Of a stretch of 64,000 nucleotides of DNA, positions 43,781 to 52,566 are shown piece after piece. Each line of letters opens with the position of its first letter. The stretch's first letter is position 1. A program made the translations under genes and the position numbers. Under the pieces are notes generated by a model that did no database searches, had not been told where the DNA came from, and was given only the letters and a program-made list of their open reading frames with translations. This stretch comes from an uncultured Planctomycetaceae bacterium. GTDB lineage: Bacteria > Planctomycetota > Planctomycetia > Planctomycetales > Planctomycetaceae. The stretch covers positions 1 to 64,000 of the forward strand of contig CALFSX010000063.1 in the NCBI GenBank assembly GCA_937916515.1. Reading direction: 5' to 3'.

Positions 43781-45480
43781 TTCGTTTGCTCTTTCAATTC
43801 ATCGAGCTGCAGCTTGCCATCGCCATTGGAGTCGATCTGATTGAATCGCTTGGTCAATGCGGGAACGTTGCGACCTTTGGGGTTGCCGATGTATTCTTGC
43901 AGTGTGATCGATCCATCACCATTGCGATCTCGATTTTTGACGAACTGATCCGGCGACCGGCGTTTGGGAATGGGTGTGGGTGTCGTCTTCGTAGGTTTCG
44001 GCTTCTCTTTTTGCAGAACGCCGGCACTTCCACCGCCGGGATACTGTGTGTTGATATTGGAAAGATGATCGATCAGTTCTGTCTTGAGCGAGGTGTAAAC
44101 TTCAGGGAGCTTTGTCCGGAGATCATTCTTCTCGGCGACGTCTTTGCTGAGGTCGAAGAGGGAAAGATCGGTGCGTTTCAGTTCAGCAATCATCGCGGCC
44201 CAATCCGGCGAGTGCTCTCGGCCGATTTGGCTCCATAGTTTGTAGTCACCTTTTCGCAGGCCGATGTTTCCCCATAGCTCGAAGATCATCGTTCGCTTTG
44301 CGATGGTTGTCTTGCCGGCGGACAGCATGTGTGGGATCAAAGATATCCCGCGAACCGGGTTCTTGCCATTGATTTTCGGAACGGGAATCGCGGCTGAGTC
44401 GAGCAAGGTCGCAAACACATCGCAATGCATGACCTGCTGATTTGACACCATGCCTTGAGGCAGTTGGGCTTTCCAATTCATTAGGAATGGCACGTTCAGC
44501 CCGCCCTGATACGTTGTCGCCTTACCTCCTGTAAACGGTCCGTTGTTGCCGGGAAACCTGCCGCCCGCTGCGGCTTCTTCCATCTTGCAGCCTCCGTTGT
44601 CGCTGACGAAGACGACGAGTGTGTTATCGGCGATGTCCAATTCATCCAACAGGTCGACCAACTGGCCAATGTTGTAATCCATGTGTTCGAGAATGGCGAC
44701 ATAATCGCTGCGCAGAAAACTGACGCCTCGATCGAGTGCTTTCTTCACCCACGCTTCCGGCGCGGAGGCGGGTTTCGATTTGTCGACTCGAAGAGGACCG
44801 TGCACGGCGTTGTAGGCGAGGTAACAGAAGAACGGATCATCCCTGGCCGCGTTTTTACGAATGAATTTTTCAGCCCAGCCGGTAAACAACTCGGTCGCGT
44901 GTCCTTTGGAAGTCGTGTCCGGTTCGCGGTTGTGTATGAACTTCGACCGACCTTCCTTAATCCAATACGGGTGAGCTCCTCCCAGAAAACCGCGAAACTG
45001 ATCGAAGCCACGGTCGTTCGGAATTTCCCCTTCAAGCTCGCCCATATGCCATTTGCCGAACGCTCCCGTTTTGTAACCGGCTGCGGAGAGATGTTCCGAT
45101 AGCATTTTCACGTCACGCTTGATGCCGCGATATCCTGGCGATCCGAGTGGCTGTTTGCCGGGGCCTCGCCACATGCCGTTTTCCGTCGAATATTGACCGG
45201 TGAACATGCACGCTCGCGATGGTCCGCAAAGCGGGACGGTGTGGTAGTTCGTAAACCGTACGCCTTTCGCGGCCAGAGCTTCCAACGTCGGAAGTCGCAC
45301 TTCGGTCTTGTCCCAGTTCGACGGCAAGTCACCCCAGCCATGATCGTCGGAAACGATAAGCAGGATATTGGGCCGAGTGGACGAGGTTTGCGAACGCGCG
45401 GGCGAACGCTGTGGTTCGTCAGCGCGGACGATGCACGGGATCAGTAACAATGCTGCGACGACAGCTGTCGGAATTCTCAT
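43777..45480 (-). CDS. Exported sulfatase with C-terminal EF-hand pair
   Basis: A 567-residue sulfatase. The start at 45480 is preceded by AAGGAA at normal spacing and gives a signal peptide MRIPTAVVAALLLIPCIVRA; a longer frame begins at 45528. ILLIVSDDHGWGDLPSNWDK carries the metal ligands. C85 in CGPSR is the formylglycine site. GAFGKWHMGELEGEIPNDRG is the active-site Lys/His block. After a Lys/Pro/Thr-rich linker, two EF-hand loops follow: DRNGDGSITLQE and DSNGDGKLQLDE. Calcium binding by the tail may stabilise or anchor the enzyme. A damaged relative with the same tail lies at 63193-63562. The stop overlaps the DUF1549/DUF1553 start. Confidence 0.93.
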   Translation of the reverse strand: MRIPTAVVAALLLIPCIVRADEPQRSPARSQTSSTRPNILLIVSDDHGWGDLPSNWDKTEVRLPTLEALAAKGVRFTNYHTVPLCGPSRACMFTGQYSTENGMWRGPGKQPLGSPGYRGIKRDVKMLSEHLSAAGYKTGAFGKWHMGELEGEIPNDRGFDQFRGFLGGAHPYWIKEGRSKFIHNREPDTTSKGHATELFTGWAEKFIRKNAARDDPFFCYLAYNAVHGPLRVDKSKPASAPEAWVKKALDRGVSFLRSDYVAILEHMDYNIGQLVDLLDELDIADNTLVVFVSDNGGCKMEEAAAGGRFPGNNGPFTGGKATTYQGGLNVPFLMNWKAQLPQGMVSNQQVMHCDVFATLLDSAAIPVPKINGKNPVRGISLIPHMLSAGKTTIAKRTMIFELWGNIGLRKGDYKLWSQIGREHSPDWAAMIAELKRTDLSLFDLSKDVAEKNDLRTKLPEVYTSLKTELIDHLSNINTQYPGGGSAGVLQKEKPKPTKTTPTPIPKRRSPDQFVKNRDRNGDGSITLQEYIGNPKGRNVPALTKRFNQIDSNGDGKLQLDELKEQTK

Positions 45481-45524
45481 TGCAATTTCCTTCTTCTCTT
45501 CTCTTCTCTTGATCTTAATCCTAC

Positions 45525-45617
45525 TCATAATCCGTCATCCTCATCCTGAATCGAATCCGGCTCGATGATCCAACTCGTTTGTTCGAACGTCAGTTGACCG
45601 AACTGAGATCTCGTCAT
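45525..45617 (-). other. Possible 30-codon leader ORF from the duplicated cassette
   Basis: ATG at 45615-45617 opens a frame that starts MTRS, like the DUF1080 gene in cassette copy 1, then diverges (QFGQLTFEQTSW and on). It ends in a TGA at 45525-45527 that overlaps an in-frame ATG of the sulfatase (45526-45528) as ATGA. It may be a relic of a truncated gene or a coupled leader. No function can be given. Confidence 0.3.
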
Positions 45618-45735
45618 TTTGTCTGGTTCAGTGAATGGAGTTGTTTCGCGGTAAGCCACGAGAGCAAGAGGAACGCGTACCTAAAGAGTCGCTACCGGCG
45701 CGGGACGAATTCAACGCGGAATTCCTGAGAATTTC
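45607..45735. repeat. Duplicated 129-bp leader cassette, copy 2
   Basis: Near-identical to 40300-40428, same orientation and length. It lies between the stop of the sulfatase at 45776 and the EF-hand sulfatase. Its promoter-like half (45702-45735) carries CTCAGGAATTCCGCGTTGAA on the minus strand. It accounts for most of the 295-bp gap 45481-45775. Confidence 0.85.
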
Positions 45736-45775
45736 CGAATGACAATTCCCGCAGCGAAGGATTAAGCATTCCATA

Positions 45776-47233
45776 TCAGAACAGCGGTTCGCTCATTTCA
45801 CTGTTCATCTTTTCCCAGATCGTCAGTAATTCCGTGACGCGTTCCGGGTTGGTCTCGGCCAGATTTGATTCTTCGGAGATGTCCTTCGACAGGTTGTAGA
45901 GTTCCCAATTTGCTTTACCGGGATCGAACTTGCGGCCCATGCGTAGGAGTTTCCAGTCGCCGTGGCGCAGAGCGGTCTTTCCACCCTGACGCCAGAACAG
46001 TGTTTCGTGCGGTCGGCTTTTGTCTTTGCCGGTGAGATATGGAAGCAGATTCACGCCTTCGACCTGCTTCGGCATTTTCGCTCCCGCGACCGTGGACGCC
46101 GTGGCGAAGATATCCATCGAACTGACCGGCTTGTGATAGACTTTGCCCGCAGGCAGCTTGCCCTTCCACTGGACCATGAAGGGAATTCGGATCGCGCCTT
46201 CATACATCTGCCCTTTCTCACCACGTAACGGCAGGTTGGAAGACGTAAGTTCTCGGGTCGGGCCGCCGTTGTCACTCAGGAAAAACACAAGCGTGTTTTC
46301 TTCCAGGCCCGACATGCGCAGTTGCTCCATGACGGCGCCGACGCTGTCATCCATGTTCGCCAGCATCGCCGCGAAGATGCGGCGATGGATGTCTTCGATG
46401 TGAGCGAACTTCTTCATATAAGCGTCCGCACCCTGCAGCGGGCTGTGGACGGCGTTATAGGCGAGGTACAGAAAGAACGGCTTGTCATCGTGGCGGTTGA
46501 TGAAATCGACGGCTTCTCGGGTGAGTGCATCAGTGAGATATTCGGTTTCCACCACAGGCTGGCCGCCGCGCACGATCGGGTTGTTGGCGTCGTAGTCCGG
46601 TTCGTCGTTGCCCATATGCGTTCCGTAGATCAGACCCTTCTTCCCGGTCCAACGGCCTTTGCCACCGCCGGGCAGTGTTCTGCGACGCAGCATCGTCGTT
46701 ACGCCTTTGTAAGGCGGCGGCACAAAGTAATGGCCTTCGTGAGTGAAACCGAAAAACTCGTCAAAGCCGTGGCGGAAGGGGTGATACTTTGCGCCTCCGC
46801 CCTGATGCCACTTGCCAATCAGGCCGGTCGTATACCCGGCGTCATGCAGAGTCTCGCCAATCGTGATTTCCTCAGGCGGAAGACCGAATCCAGGTTCTTC
46901 ATTGCGAGCGCCGGTAGGATTGAACTCGTAGCCAAAGCGTGTCGGCGTACGTCCGGTAAGCAGACCCGCACGAGACGGGCTGCAATTCGGACCGGCAACG
47001 TAGCCGGAAGTAAACCGCACTCCATTGGCTGCAATCGAATCGATATGCGGTGTGGGAATTTCGGGATTCCCCTGGCAGCTGAGTTCTCCATAGCCGAGGT
47101 CATCTGCAAACAGCACAACGATGTTCGGTCGCTGAACGGCAGTATTGGAGGATCCAACTTCCTGTGCATTGGCGGTGGCAACAAGAACTGGGAGCAGCAG
47201 CAGTGTCGAGAGCGATTCTATGGATCTGGTCAT
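45776..47233 (-). CDS. Exported sulfatase (arylsulfatase A-like)
   Basis: A 485-residue S1 sulfatase. The chosen ATG (47233) starts MTRSIESLSTLLLLPVLVAT, a signal peptide that resembles that of the DUF1080 fusion protein in sequence; an upstream ATG would add 24 residues. IVVLFADDLGYGELSCQGNP gives the metal ligands. C84 in CSPSR is the formylglycine site. GLIGKWHQGGGAKYHPFRHG is the active-site Lys/His block, and FFLSDNGGPTRELTSSN the Asp-Asn block. The end SWKLLRMGRK- and SEESNLAETNPERVTEL region is normal. It lies 69 bp after the next sulfatase upstream and 295 bp before the EF-hand one. Confidence 0.94.
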   Translation of the reverse strand: MTRSIESLSTLLLLPVLVATANAQEVGSSNTAVQRPNIVVLFADDLGYGELSCQGNPEIPTPHIDSIAANGVRFTSGYVAGPNCSPSRAGLLTGRTPTRFGYEFNPTGARNEEPGFGLPPEEITIGETLHDAGYTTGLIGKWHQGGGAKYHPFRHGFDEFFGFTHEGHYFVPPPYKGVTTMLRRRTLPGGGKGRWTGKKGLIYGTHMGNDEPDYDANNPIVRGGQPVVETEYLTDALTREAVDFINRHDDKPFFLYLAYNAVHSPLQGADAYMKKFAHIEDIHRRIFAAMLANMDDSVGAVMEQLRMSGLEENTLVFFLSDNGGPTRELTSSNLPLRGEKGQMYEGAIRIPFMVQWKGKLPAGKVYHKPVSSMDIFATASTVAGAKMPKQVEGVNLLPYLTGKDKSRPHETLFWRQGGKTALRHGDWKLLRMGRKFDPGKANWELYNLSKDISEESNLAETNPERVTELLTIWEKMNSEMSEPLF

Positions 47234-47301
47234 GTTTGCCTTATTCAGCGTTGATGTGTTTTCAATGGTTGTGGGTAGTAAAAGCAGGACGGGCCACCCG
47301 A

Positions 47302-48804
47302 TCAATCCGGGATCGCTTTATTCGGATCAATGTCCTGTCCCTCCCAATTGGCGACCCCGTCTTTATAGATGAGTATCCTTTTGGCGCTGCCTGCCACCGG
47401 TTTCCTGTTGATTTTTGGTAGCTGCTTTCTCAATGCCAGTTTTTCGGCGGCGTAGCGGGAATCAGCAGCCAGGTTGGTGAACTCATTGGGATCTTTCACC
47501 ATGTCGTAAAGTTCCTCCGAGCCATCCGCATATCGAATATAGCGCCACCGCTCGGTTCGTAGACCGTGGTTGTCGTGATTGTCCGTCGTAATCGCGGGGC
47601 GAGTTCTTGGCGCTTTTGCATCCTGCAATTGAGGCACCAGGCTGAGGCCTTCGATGTGTTCAGGAATTTCCAGCCCACACAACTCACTCAGCGTGGGATA
47701 CATATCCAATAGCTCCGCCGGCCGATTGGACTTTTGTCCTTCCTTTACGCCCGGTCCAGCAAAGATCAAAGGCACTCGAGCCGAGCGATCCCAAAGCGTG
47801 TTCTTTCCTGTGATTTGCTTTTCTCCCAGGTGATAACCGTGGTCGGACCAAAGCACGATGATCGTGTCGTCAGACAATTGGTTTCGCTCCAACGCATCGA
47901 GTACCCGCCCTACCTGGCTATCGACAAAACTCACACTGGCGAGGTAGGCCTGCACAATTTTGATTTGCTCACCTTCCTGCAGCAAAAACTCTTGACGCGG
48001 CTCTGGCAACTTCCAGTGGAGGTACCAGCTAAATCGCGGCGTATCGTTGCGATCATCCAAAAGCATGCGAGGCAGAATGACCTCATCTTCGGGATACAGA
48101 TCAAACCACTTCTGAGTGGCAAGCAACGGCACGTGGGGCAGAGAAAAACCGACCGCTATGAAGAACGGGTCTTCTGGTTTTTGATCCAGCTGCTCGACAG
48201 CCCAACTCGCTGTTTTCCAGTCCTTGTGATCCGATTCCTTGTAGGGATAAACAGCCCAGTCCATTCCACGGCCACCACGTGGAGTCGCCACGCGTTTCTC
48301 TTTCGGACTCAATCCCGGTTCCGTCTCGCCGACCACATCGAACTCTTTCACGCCCATGCTATTCCAATTTCGACCATGGTAAATCTTTCCCACCGTATAA
48401 GTCGTGTACCCAACTTTCGAAAAATGCTGTGGCAGTGTCACAAGTCCCTTCAATTCATCCACCGTCCGAAACCACGGTGCCAGGGCATACACTCCGGTCG
48501 TCGAAGGTCGCAGCCCAGTCATCACACTGGTGCGAGATGGATTACAGATCGGTGCCTGACAATGAGCGTTGGTGAACAAGGTCCCACGCTGCGCCAACGC
48601 GTCGATATTCGGAGTCTTCACCTGCGGATGACGATCCAAACAGCCCACCCAGTCATTCAAATCATCGATCGCAATGAACAGGACGTTTGGGGAACGCGAC
48701 GTTCCATTCGAAAGCGGCCCCGCCGCGGATGTTGCGATTGGCGAGAAAAGCAAGGCAAGAACGGCAAGGAATAGACAGCGAAAATTCATGGGGTTGGACT
48801 TCAT
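47302..48804 (-). CDS. Exported sulfatase (iduronate-2-sulfatase-like)
   Basis: A 500-residue sulfatase. Met1 or Met6 could be the start; both give a signal peptide (FLAVLALLFSPIATSAAG). VLFIAIDDLNDWVGCLDRHP has the metal-binding pair. C88 in CNPSR is the formylglycine site. LWSDHGYHLGEKQITGKNTL and RTERWRYIRYADGSEELYDM are typical of this subgroup. It is the middle of three sulfatases in a row (45776, 47302, 48907) after the ECF/FecR pair, each separated by about 70-100 bp. A sulfated glycan is the likely target; similar layout with differing pockets suggests attack on different sulfate positions. Confidence 0.95.
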   Translation of the reverse strand: MKSNPMNFRCLFLAVLALLFSPIATSAAGPLSNGTSRSPNVLFIAIDDLNDWVGCLDRHPQVKTPNIDALAQRGTLFTNAHCQAPICNPSRTSVMTGLRPSTTGVYALAPWFRTVDELKGLVTLPQHFSKVGYTTYTVGKIYHGRNWNSMGVKEFDVVGETEPGLSPKEKRVATPRGGRGMDWAVYPYKESDHKDWKTASWAVEQLDQKPEDPFFIAVGFSLPHVPLLATQKWFDLYPEDEVILPRMLLDDRNDTPRFSWYLHWKLPEPRQEFLLQEGEQIKIVQAYLASVSFVDSQVGRVLDALERNQLSDDTIIVLWSDHGYHLGEKQITGKNTLWDRSARVPLIFAGPGVKEGQKSNRPAELLDMYPTLSELCGLEIPEHIEGLSLVPQLQDAKAPRTRPAITTDNHDNHGLRTERWRYIRYADGSEELYDMVKDPNEFTNLAADSRYAAEKLALRKQLPKINRKPVAGSAKRILIYKDGVANWEGQDIDPNKAIPD

Positions 48805-48906
48805 ATTTCCGCAAACTTGTTCAGCTTGAGTTAAGTTTTCTGAGCGACAACGGAGCGTTTCCGAGCGTTAGCTCGAATGGTCTGAGGCACTGCCTCGTTG
48901 GAGTCC

Positions 48907-50334
48907 TTACTTTGCACGCGCACGGGATCGTTCTGATTTGGTTTTGAATTCAGGCGCTGCATTTTCGGGCAGCCAGCGGGCGAGCTGATCCCGCTTTGCC
49001 TTGTGAGCCGGGTCGCTGGCGAGGTTGTGGAACTCGTCGGGGTCGTTTCGATGGTTGTACAGCTCTTCGGCTCCATCTTCATAAACCACCAATCGCCAGT
49101 CTCGACTGCGAATGGAGTGATTGCCGAAGTACGAAGATGTAATCGCCGGGCGTTCCCTGAGTGTTGTGGGATCGTTGAGTTGAGCAACCAGGGAAACTCC
49201 TTCGAGGTGCCGATTCGCAGGCAAGCCGCACAGTTCGACCAGCGTCGGGTAGATGTCGATCAGACTGGCCGGTTCGGCGCATGTCTTGCCCGGCTTGATA
49301 CCGGCTCCGGCAAAAAGGAGCGGAACTCGCGTCGACTCTTCCCACAGCGTGCGCTTGGCCCAGTGCTGTTTCTCACCAAGATGGAATCCGTGATCGCTCC
49401 ACAGAACGATTACCGTGTTGTCGGCATGCGGGCTGGACTTCAGAGCATCCACAACAATACCCACGCAATGGTCGACGAAGCTGATCGATGCCAGATAGGC
49501 ATGTGTCAGGCTCCTCTGTTTGCCGTCTCTGATGACCTCGGCATGAGTCGGAGCAACGGCATAGTCGTTGATGCTAAGAAAGTTCTTCGGAAGATCATCG
49601 AGGTCCGACTTCGGGTTCCGGGGCAGCATCAACGAATTCGCTTCGTAAAGACTGAACCACTTCGGGGGCACAAACAGAGGAACATGTGGTCGAAAGAAAC
49701 CAACTGTCATGAAGAACGGTTTGCCGGAATCCTGCCGCAGCGCTTTGGCCGCGTTCTGCGCCAATTCAAAGTCAGCCATCTCAGCGTCGGTCTCTGGATA
49801 CGCTCCCCAGTCCCACGCCCCACTCCACGAAGTGGGGCGGCTCATCGGTTTGCGAGGCCTGGGACTTTTCCTGCGACCAAGCGATTGGTCGACGTCACCG
49901 GCTAACCTTCCACCGAAACCGTGATGCAACACCTTTCCGCCGGACAGCGTGTAATAACCATTGTCTTTGAAGTAACGCTGCATCGTGGGAACGTCGGTCA
50001 GAGCAGGCAGCTCCTCGTACTTCGGCCCGATTTCATAACTGCCGTGCGTCGTTGCCGCGAGTCCGGACATCACGCTGACACGTGAGCAAGTACAGACTGG
50101 CACGGCACAATGGGCGTTGGTGAAAATTTGACCCCGCTTTGCCAACGCGTCCATGTGAGGTGTCAACGCTTGAGGGTGCCCTCCAAGAAACCCAACCCAG
50201 TCATTGAGATCGTCGATGCAGATCATCACGATGTTCGGACTGGGTGCCTCGGCATAGCATTCCCCGGTGAGGAGAATCGAAACTAAGGCAATCGTCGTTG
50301 CCGGCACGGATCTGATTGTTCGTCTATTCGCCAT
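48907..50334 (-). CDS. Exported sulfatase with CTCSR active-site motif
   Basis: A 475-residue iduronate-2-sulfatase-like protein. The signal peptide covers about residues 1-28 (ALVSILLTGECYA). NIVMICIDDLNDWVGFLGGH holds the metal ligands. The formylglycine site reads CTCSR (81-85, after NAHCAVPV), so the proline of C-x-P-S-R is cysteine; the codon at that place is TGC. LWSDHGFHLGEKQHWAKRTL and RDWRLVVYEDGAEELYNHRN are otherwise normal, so the rest of the active site looks intact. It is the first gene after the ECF/FecR pair (73 bp), suggesting direct control by that sigma system. Confidence 0.92.
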   Translation of the reverse strand: MANRRTIRSVPATTIALVSILLTGECYAEAPSPNIVMICIDDLNDWVGFLGGHPQALTPHMDALAKRGQIFTNAHCAVPVCTCSRVSVMSGLAATTHGSYEIGPKYEELPALTDVPTMQRYFKDNGYYTLSGGKVLHHGFGGRLAGDVDQSLGRRKSPRPRKPMSRPTSWSGAWDWGAYPETDAEMADFELAQNAAKALRQDSGKPFFMTVGFFRPHVPLFVPPKWFSLYEANSLMLPRNPKSDLDDLPKNFLSINDYAVAPTHAEVIRDGKQRSLTHAYLASISFVDHCVGIVVDALKSSPHADNTVIVLWSDHGFHLGEKQHWAKRTLWEESTRVPLLFAGAGIKPGKTCAEPASLIDIYPTLVELCGLPANRHLEGVSLVAQLNDPTTLRERPAITSSYFGNHSIRSRDWRLVVYEDGAEELYNHRNDPDEFHNLASDPAHKAKRDQLARWLPENAAPEFKTKSERSRARAK

Positions 50335-50407
50335 ATCATTTTCTATTCAAACTCAGCAGCGTCTCACGTCCAGCCCTGCGCGTTTTCCTCTGTCGTTTCG
50401 CTACGAA

Positions 50408-51991
50408 TCACTTTGCCACTTTCCACACAGCGTCTTCTGCCACCGAAAACGACCCCATCGTCTTTTCTTCCAAGTGACTGATCAGTCGCTCGAACTCGGC
50501 AACCTCGCCTGATCCTGGAGCTTCGGTCAGAAAGAGTGGCCACTTCGGCTGGCCCCAGAATGTTTCTTCGTAGGTGTCGCCTTCCCGCTCGACGAGCAGC
50601 AGACCCGATGTGATATTGCCACCGACGTCTCCGAAAAGGAGATCGAGCTCGACCGAGCCGCCGCTAAGTTCGATCCACTCACTGCAGGCGAAACCGGCTG
50701 GTGCAATCAAACACGGCAAAGCGGGATTGTCAGTTCGCGGGATGCCAAGTTTCTTAAATGAAGAATCACGCCGCGATCCTTCAAAGACAGGCTTTCCATC
50801 AATAGCAACCAGCAGATGATTGTCGGCGTAACCCCAGAATCGATAGCGTCCCGGCCGAGGCGGAAGAACCTGACCGTGATACCACGCCATCCAGCCGCCT
50901 TCGCGTGAGTAAGGTGTCAGACCCGTGCGGTCAGGGAATTCGTGAAAGGCTCCTGCGATGCCACAAAAACTGAGCGGCTCACCTTGCTGGAATGCTTCCA
51001 CGCAAGTTCGATCCCGAAAATCAGACTGGATCAGCGGCAATAGACCCTGCCCGATCACATCCTTATCCAGCCTTTCCTTAGCCAGCGTGGTTGAGGTACC
51101 GTAACCAAGAACCACTCCGCTGAAGGAACCGCCACCTGGATTCGTTGCCGAAAGCGATAACTCGGGTAATGCCAGGGAACGCCGTGAAGGCGAACGCTTC
51201 TTCAGTTTTCCGTTTCGACCGTACTTGGCGAATTCCCCTTCGTGCATCAGGCCTTCCGATGCGCCCTCGTGATCGTCGACAGAGATCAGCCCGTCAAGAA
51301 CAAGAACTTCCGAACCATCCGAGCTTGCCGTGACAACAAAGCTTGTTCCCAAGTCGACAAACTTTCGCTCTGCAGTATCCACAACGAACCCCACTCCCTG
51401 CGGTGGGACGACCAGCTTGACCTGCCCCTCATGCAGCAACACACGCTGGTTGCTGTTGAGCTTCAGCTTGAGCGGAGCTGTCGCAATGACATGCACGCCG
51501 GTTTCGCGAAACGCCAGTTCGATCAGGCCTTGTTGCATGACCAGATCTTCGTCGGCGAACAACTCGACCCCGTCGACGACAATTCGATCCTCGCCAGCCG
51601 TGCCGTCGCCCTCGATCCGAATCACTCTGGCAATGCCGCGATCAGCTTCAGTCGGCGTGCCTTCCGGAACTCGGAACCAGCCGAATGCACCAACGACCAT
51701 CGCAGTCGCGATTGCGGTCAGTGCCAGCCAGAGTGGCCGGGCTCCAATCGAGCTACCAACGCCAGGGGCGACCATGCTTTCACCCGCGGCTAGCGCCGTC
51801 GGCTCACTGACCTTACCGAACGCCTCGTCGGCAGCGATCTCCTGCCACTTCGCGTCGATCGTGGCGAGCGACCGGAGCGCAGCCCGAGCCTCCGCATTGC
51901 CGCGCAATAGTTCCTCCAGCGATTCAAGTTCCTCCGCAGTGATCGCGCCGTCCAGATATCGATGCAACAGGTTGAGTTCGTCTTCATTCAT
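50408..51991 (-). CDS. FecR-domain membrane ECF partner with PA14-like outer domain
   Basis: A 527-residue protein. ATG at 51989-51991 overlaps the sigma-factor TGA (ATGA); a longer upstream frame is rejected for this reason. Residues 1-50 (LLHRYLDGAITAEELESLEE) are the cytoplasmic helical region. A membrane helix follows (PLWLALTAIATAMVVGAFGW). FecR (about 150-245) includes IELAFRETGVHVIATAPLKL and the FVDLGTSFVV strand. The C-terminal half has a PA14-like carbohydrate-binding domain (PGRYRFWGYADNHLLVAIDG). Residues 63-70 (EPTALAAG) are encoded by a family D repeat half-copy. It should link an external polysaccharide cue to the sigma factor and so to the sulfatases downstream. Confidence 0.85.
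   Translation of the reverse strand: MNEDELNLLHRYLDGAITAEELESLEELLRGNAEARAALRSLATIDAKWQEIAADEAFGKVSEPTALAAGESMVAPGVGSSIGARPLWLALTAIATAMVVGAFGWFRVPEGTPTEADRGIARVIRIEGDGTAGEDRIVVDGVELFADEDLVMQQGLIELAFRETGVHVIATAPLKLKLNSNQRVLLHEGQVKLVVPPQGVGFVVDTAERKFVDLGTSFVVTASSDGSEVLVLDGLISVDDHEGASEGLMHEGEFAKYGRNGKLKKRSPSRRSLALPELSLSATNPGGGSFSGVVLGYGTSTTLAKERLDKDVIGQGLLPLIQSDFRDRTCVEAFQQGEPLSFCGIAGAFHEFPDRTGLTPYSREGGWMAWYHGQVLPPRPGRYRFWGYADNHLLVAIDGKPVFEGSRRDSSFKKLGIPRTDNPALPCLIAPAGFACSEWIELSGGSVELDLLFGDVGGNITSGLLLVEREGDTYEETFWGQPKWPLFLTEAPGSGEVAEFERLISHLEEKTMGSFSVAEDAVWKVAK
51782..51806. repeat. Family D half-repeat inside a coding sequence
   Basis: ACCCGCGGCTAGCGCCGTCG at 51782-51801 plus GCTCA contains the GGCTAGCGCC core of the family D palindrome at 40566-40643. 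It is translated on the minus strand as EPTALAAG within the FecR-type protein, just before its membrane helix. Confidence 0.5.
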
Positions 51992-52536
51992 GATTCTGCT
52001 CCCGCGAGCGTCTTTTCCATACAGCGATGCAACTCCTTCCGGGTCCGCGCGAGGAGCTGATACAGCGAGCCTTCCGTGCGTTTGAGCTGTGCAGCCATCT
52101 TGCGGATCGTTGTGTCCCGCGCATAAGCCGCCACCGCCAGTTCGCGTCGCTCCCGCGGCAGTTTTTCGATGCAGTGATCCAGCGCCTGAAGTTGTTGGTG
52201 ACGCAACGGCAACTCCTGAGCCCCCTCGTCGGCCAGTAATTCCACGATATCCTCCGCCAGCACCAGCCGATCCCGGGCATACCGACGACGAGCCGAAAGC
52301 AATTCGTAGCGGGCTATCAGACAGGCCCACGGCCCAAACGCCGAATGGTCATCAAGCGTCGAAAACTTCCGCAAAGCCGCGACGCTGACTTCCTGCATCA
52401 CGTCGTCCACTTCCTGAGCTTTCGGGCAGCAGGACCGGACATAGGCGCGCAGCTCCGGCTCATGATGGGTCCACAGCCGCAGAAAAGTTTCGTGCGGGTC
52501 AGGTGTGTTGTCTTCCTGATTGGAAATGCCTGCCAT
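51988..52536 (-). CDS. ECF RNA polymerase sigma factor
   Basis: A 182-residue planctomycete-type ECF factor. AGGAG lies five bases before the ATG. Region 2 shows KAQEVDDVMQEVSVAALRKF and PWACLIARYELLSARRRYAR. Region 4 shows DTTIRKMAAQLKRTEGSLYQ followed by LLARTRKELHRCMEKTL. The gene is coupled by ATGA to its FecR/PA14-type partner and heads the long sulfatase run of block 2. A possible promoter element lies at 52567-52599, 31-63 bases upstream of the ATG, fitting autoregulation. Confidence 0.95.
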   Translation of the reverse strand: MAGISNQEDNTPDPHETFLRLWTHHEPELRAYVRSCCPKAQEVDDVMQEVSVAALRKFSTLDDHSAFGPWACLIARYELLSARRRYARDRLVLAEDIVELLADEGAQELPLRHQQLQALDHCIEKLPRERRELAVAAYARDTTIRKMAAQLKRTEGSLYQLLARTRKELHRCMEKTLAGAES

Positions 52537-52566
52537 TGTTGCTCCTCACGTGTCCGCTTCCACTCC

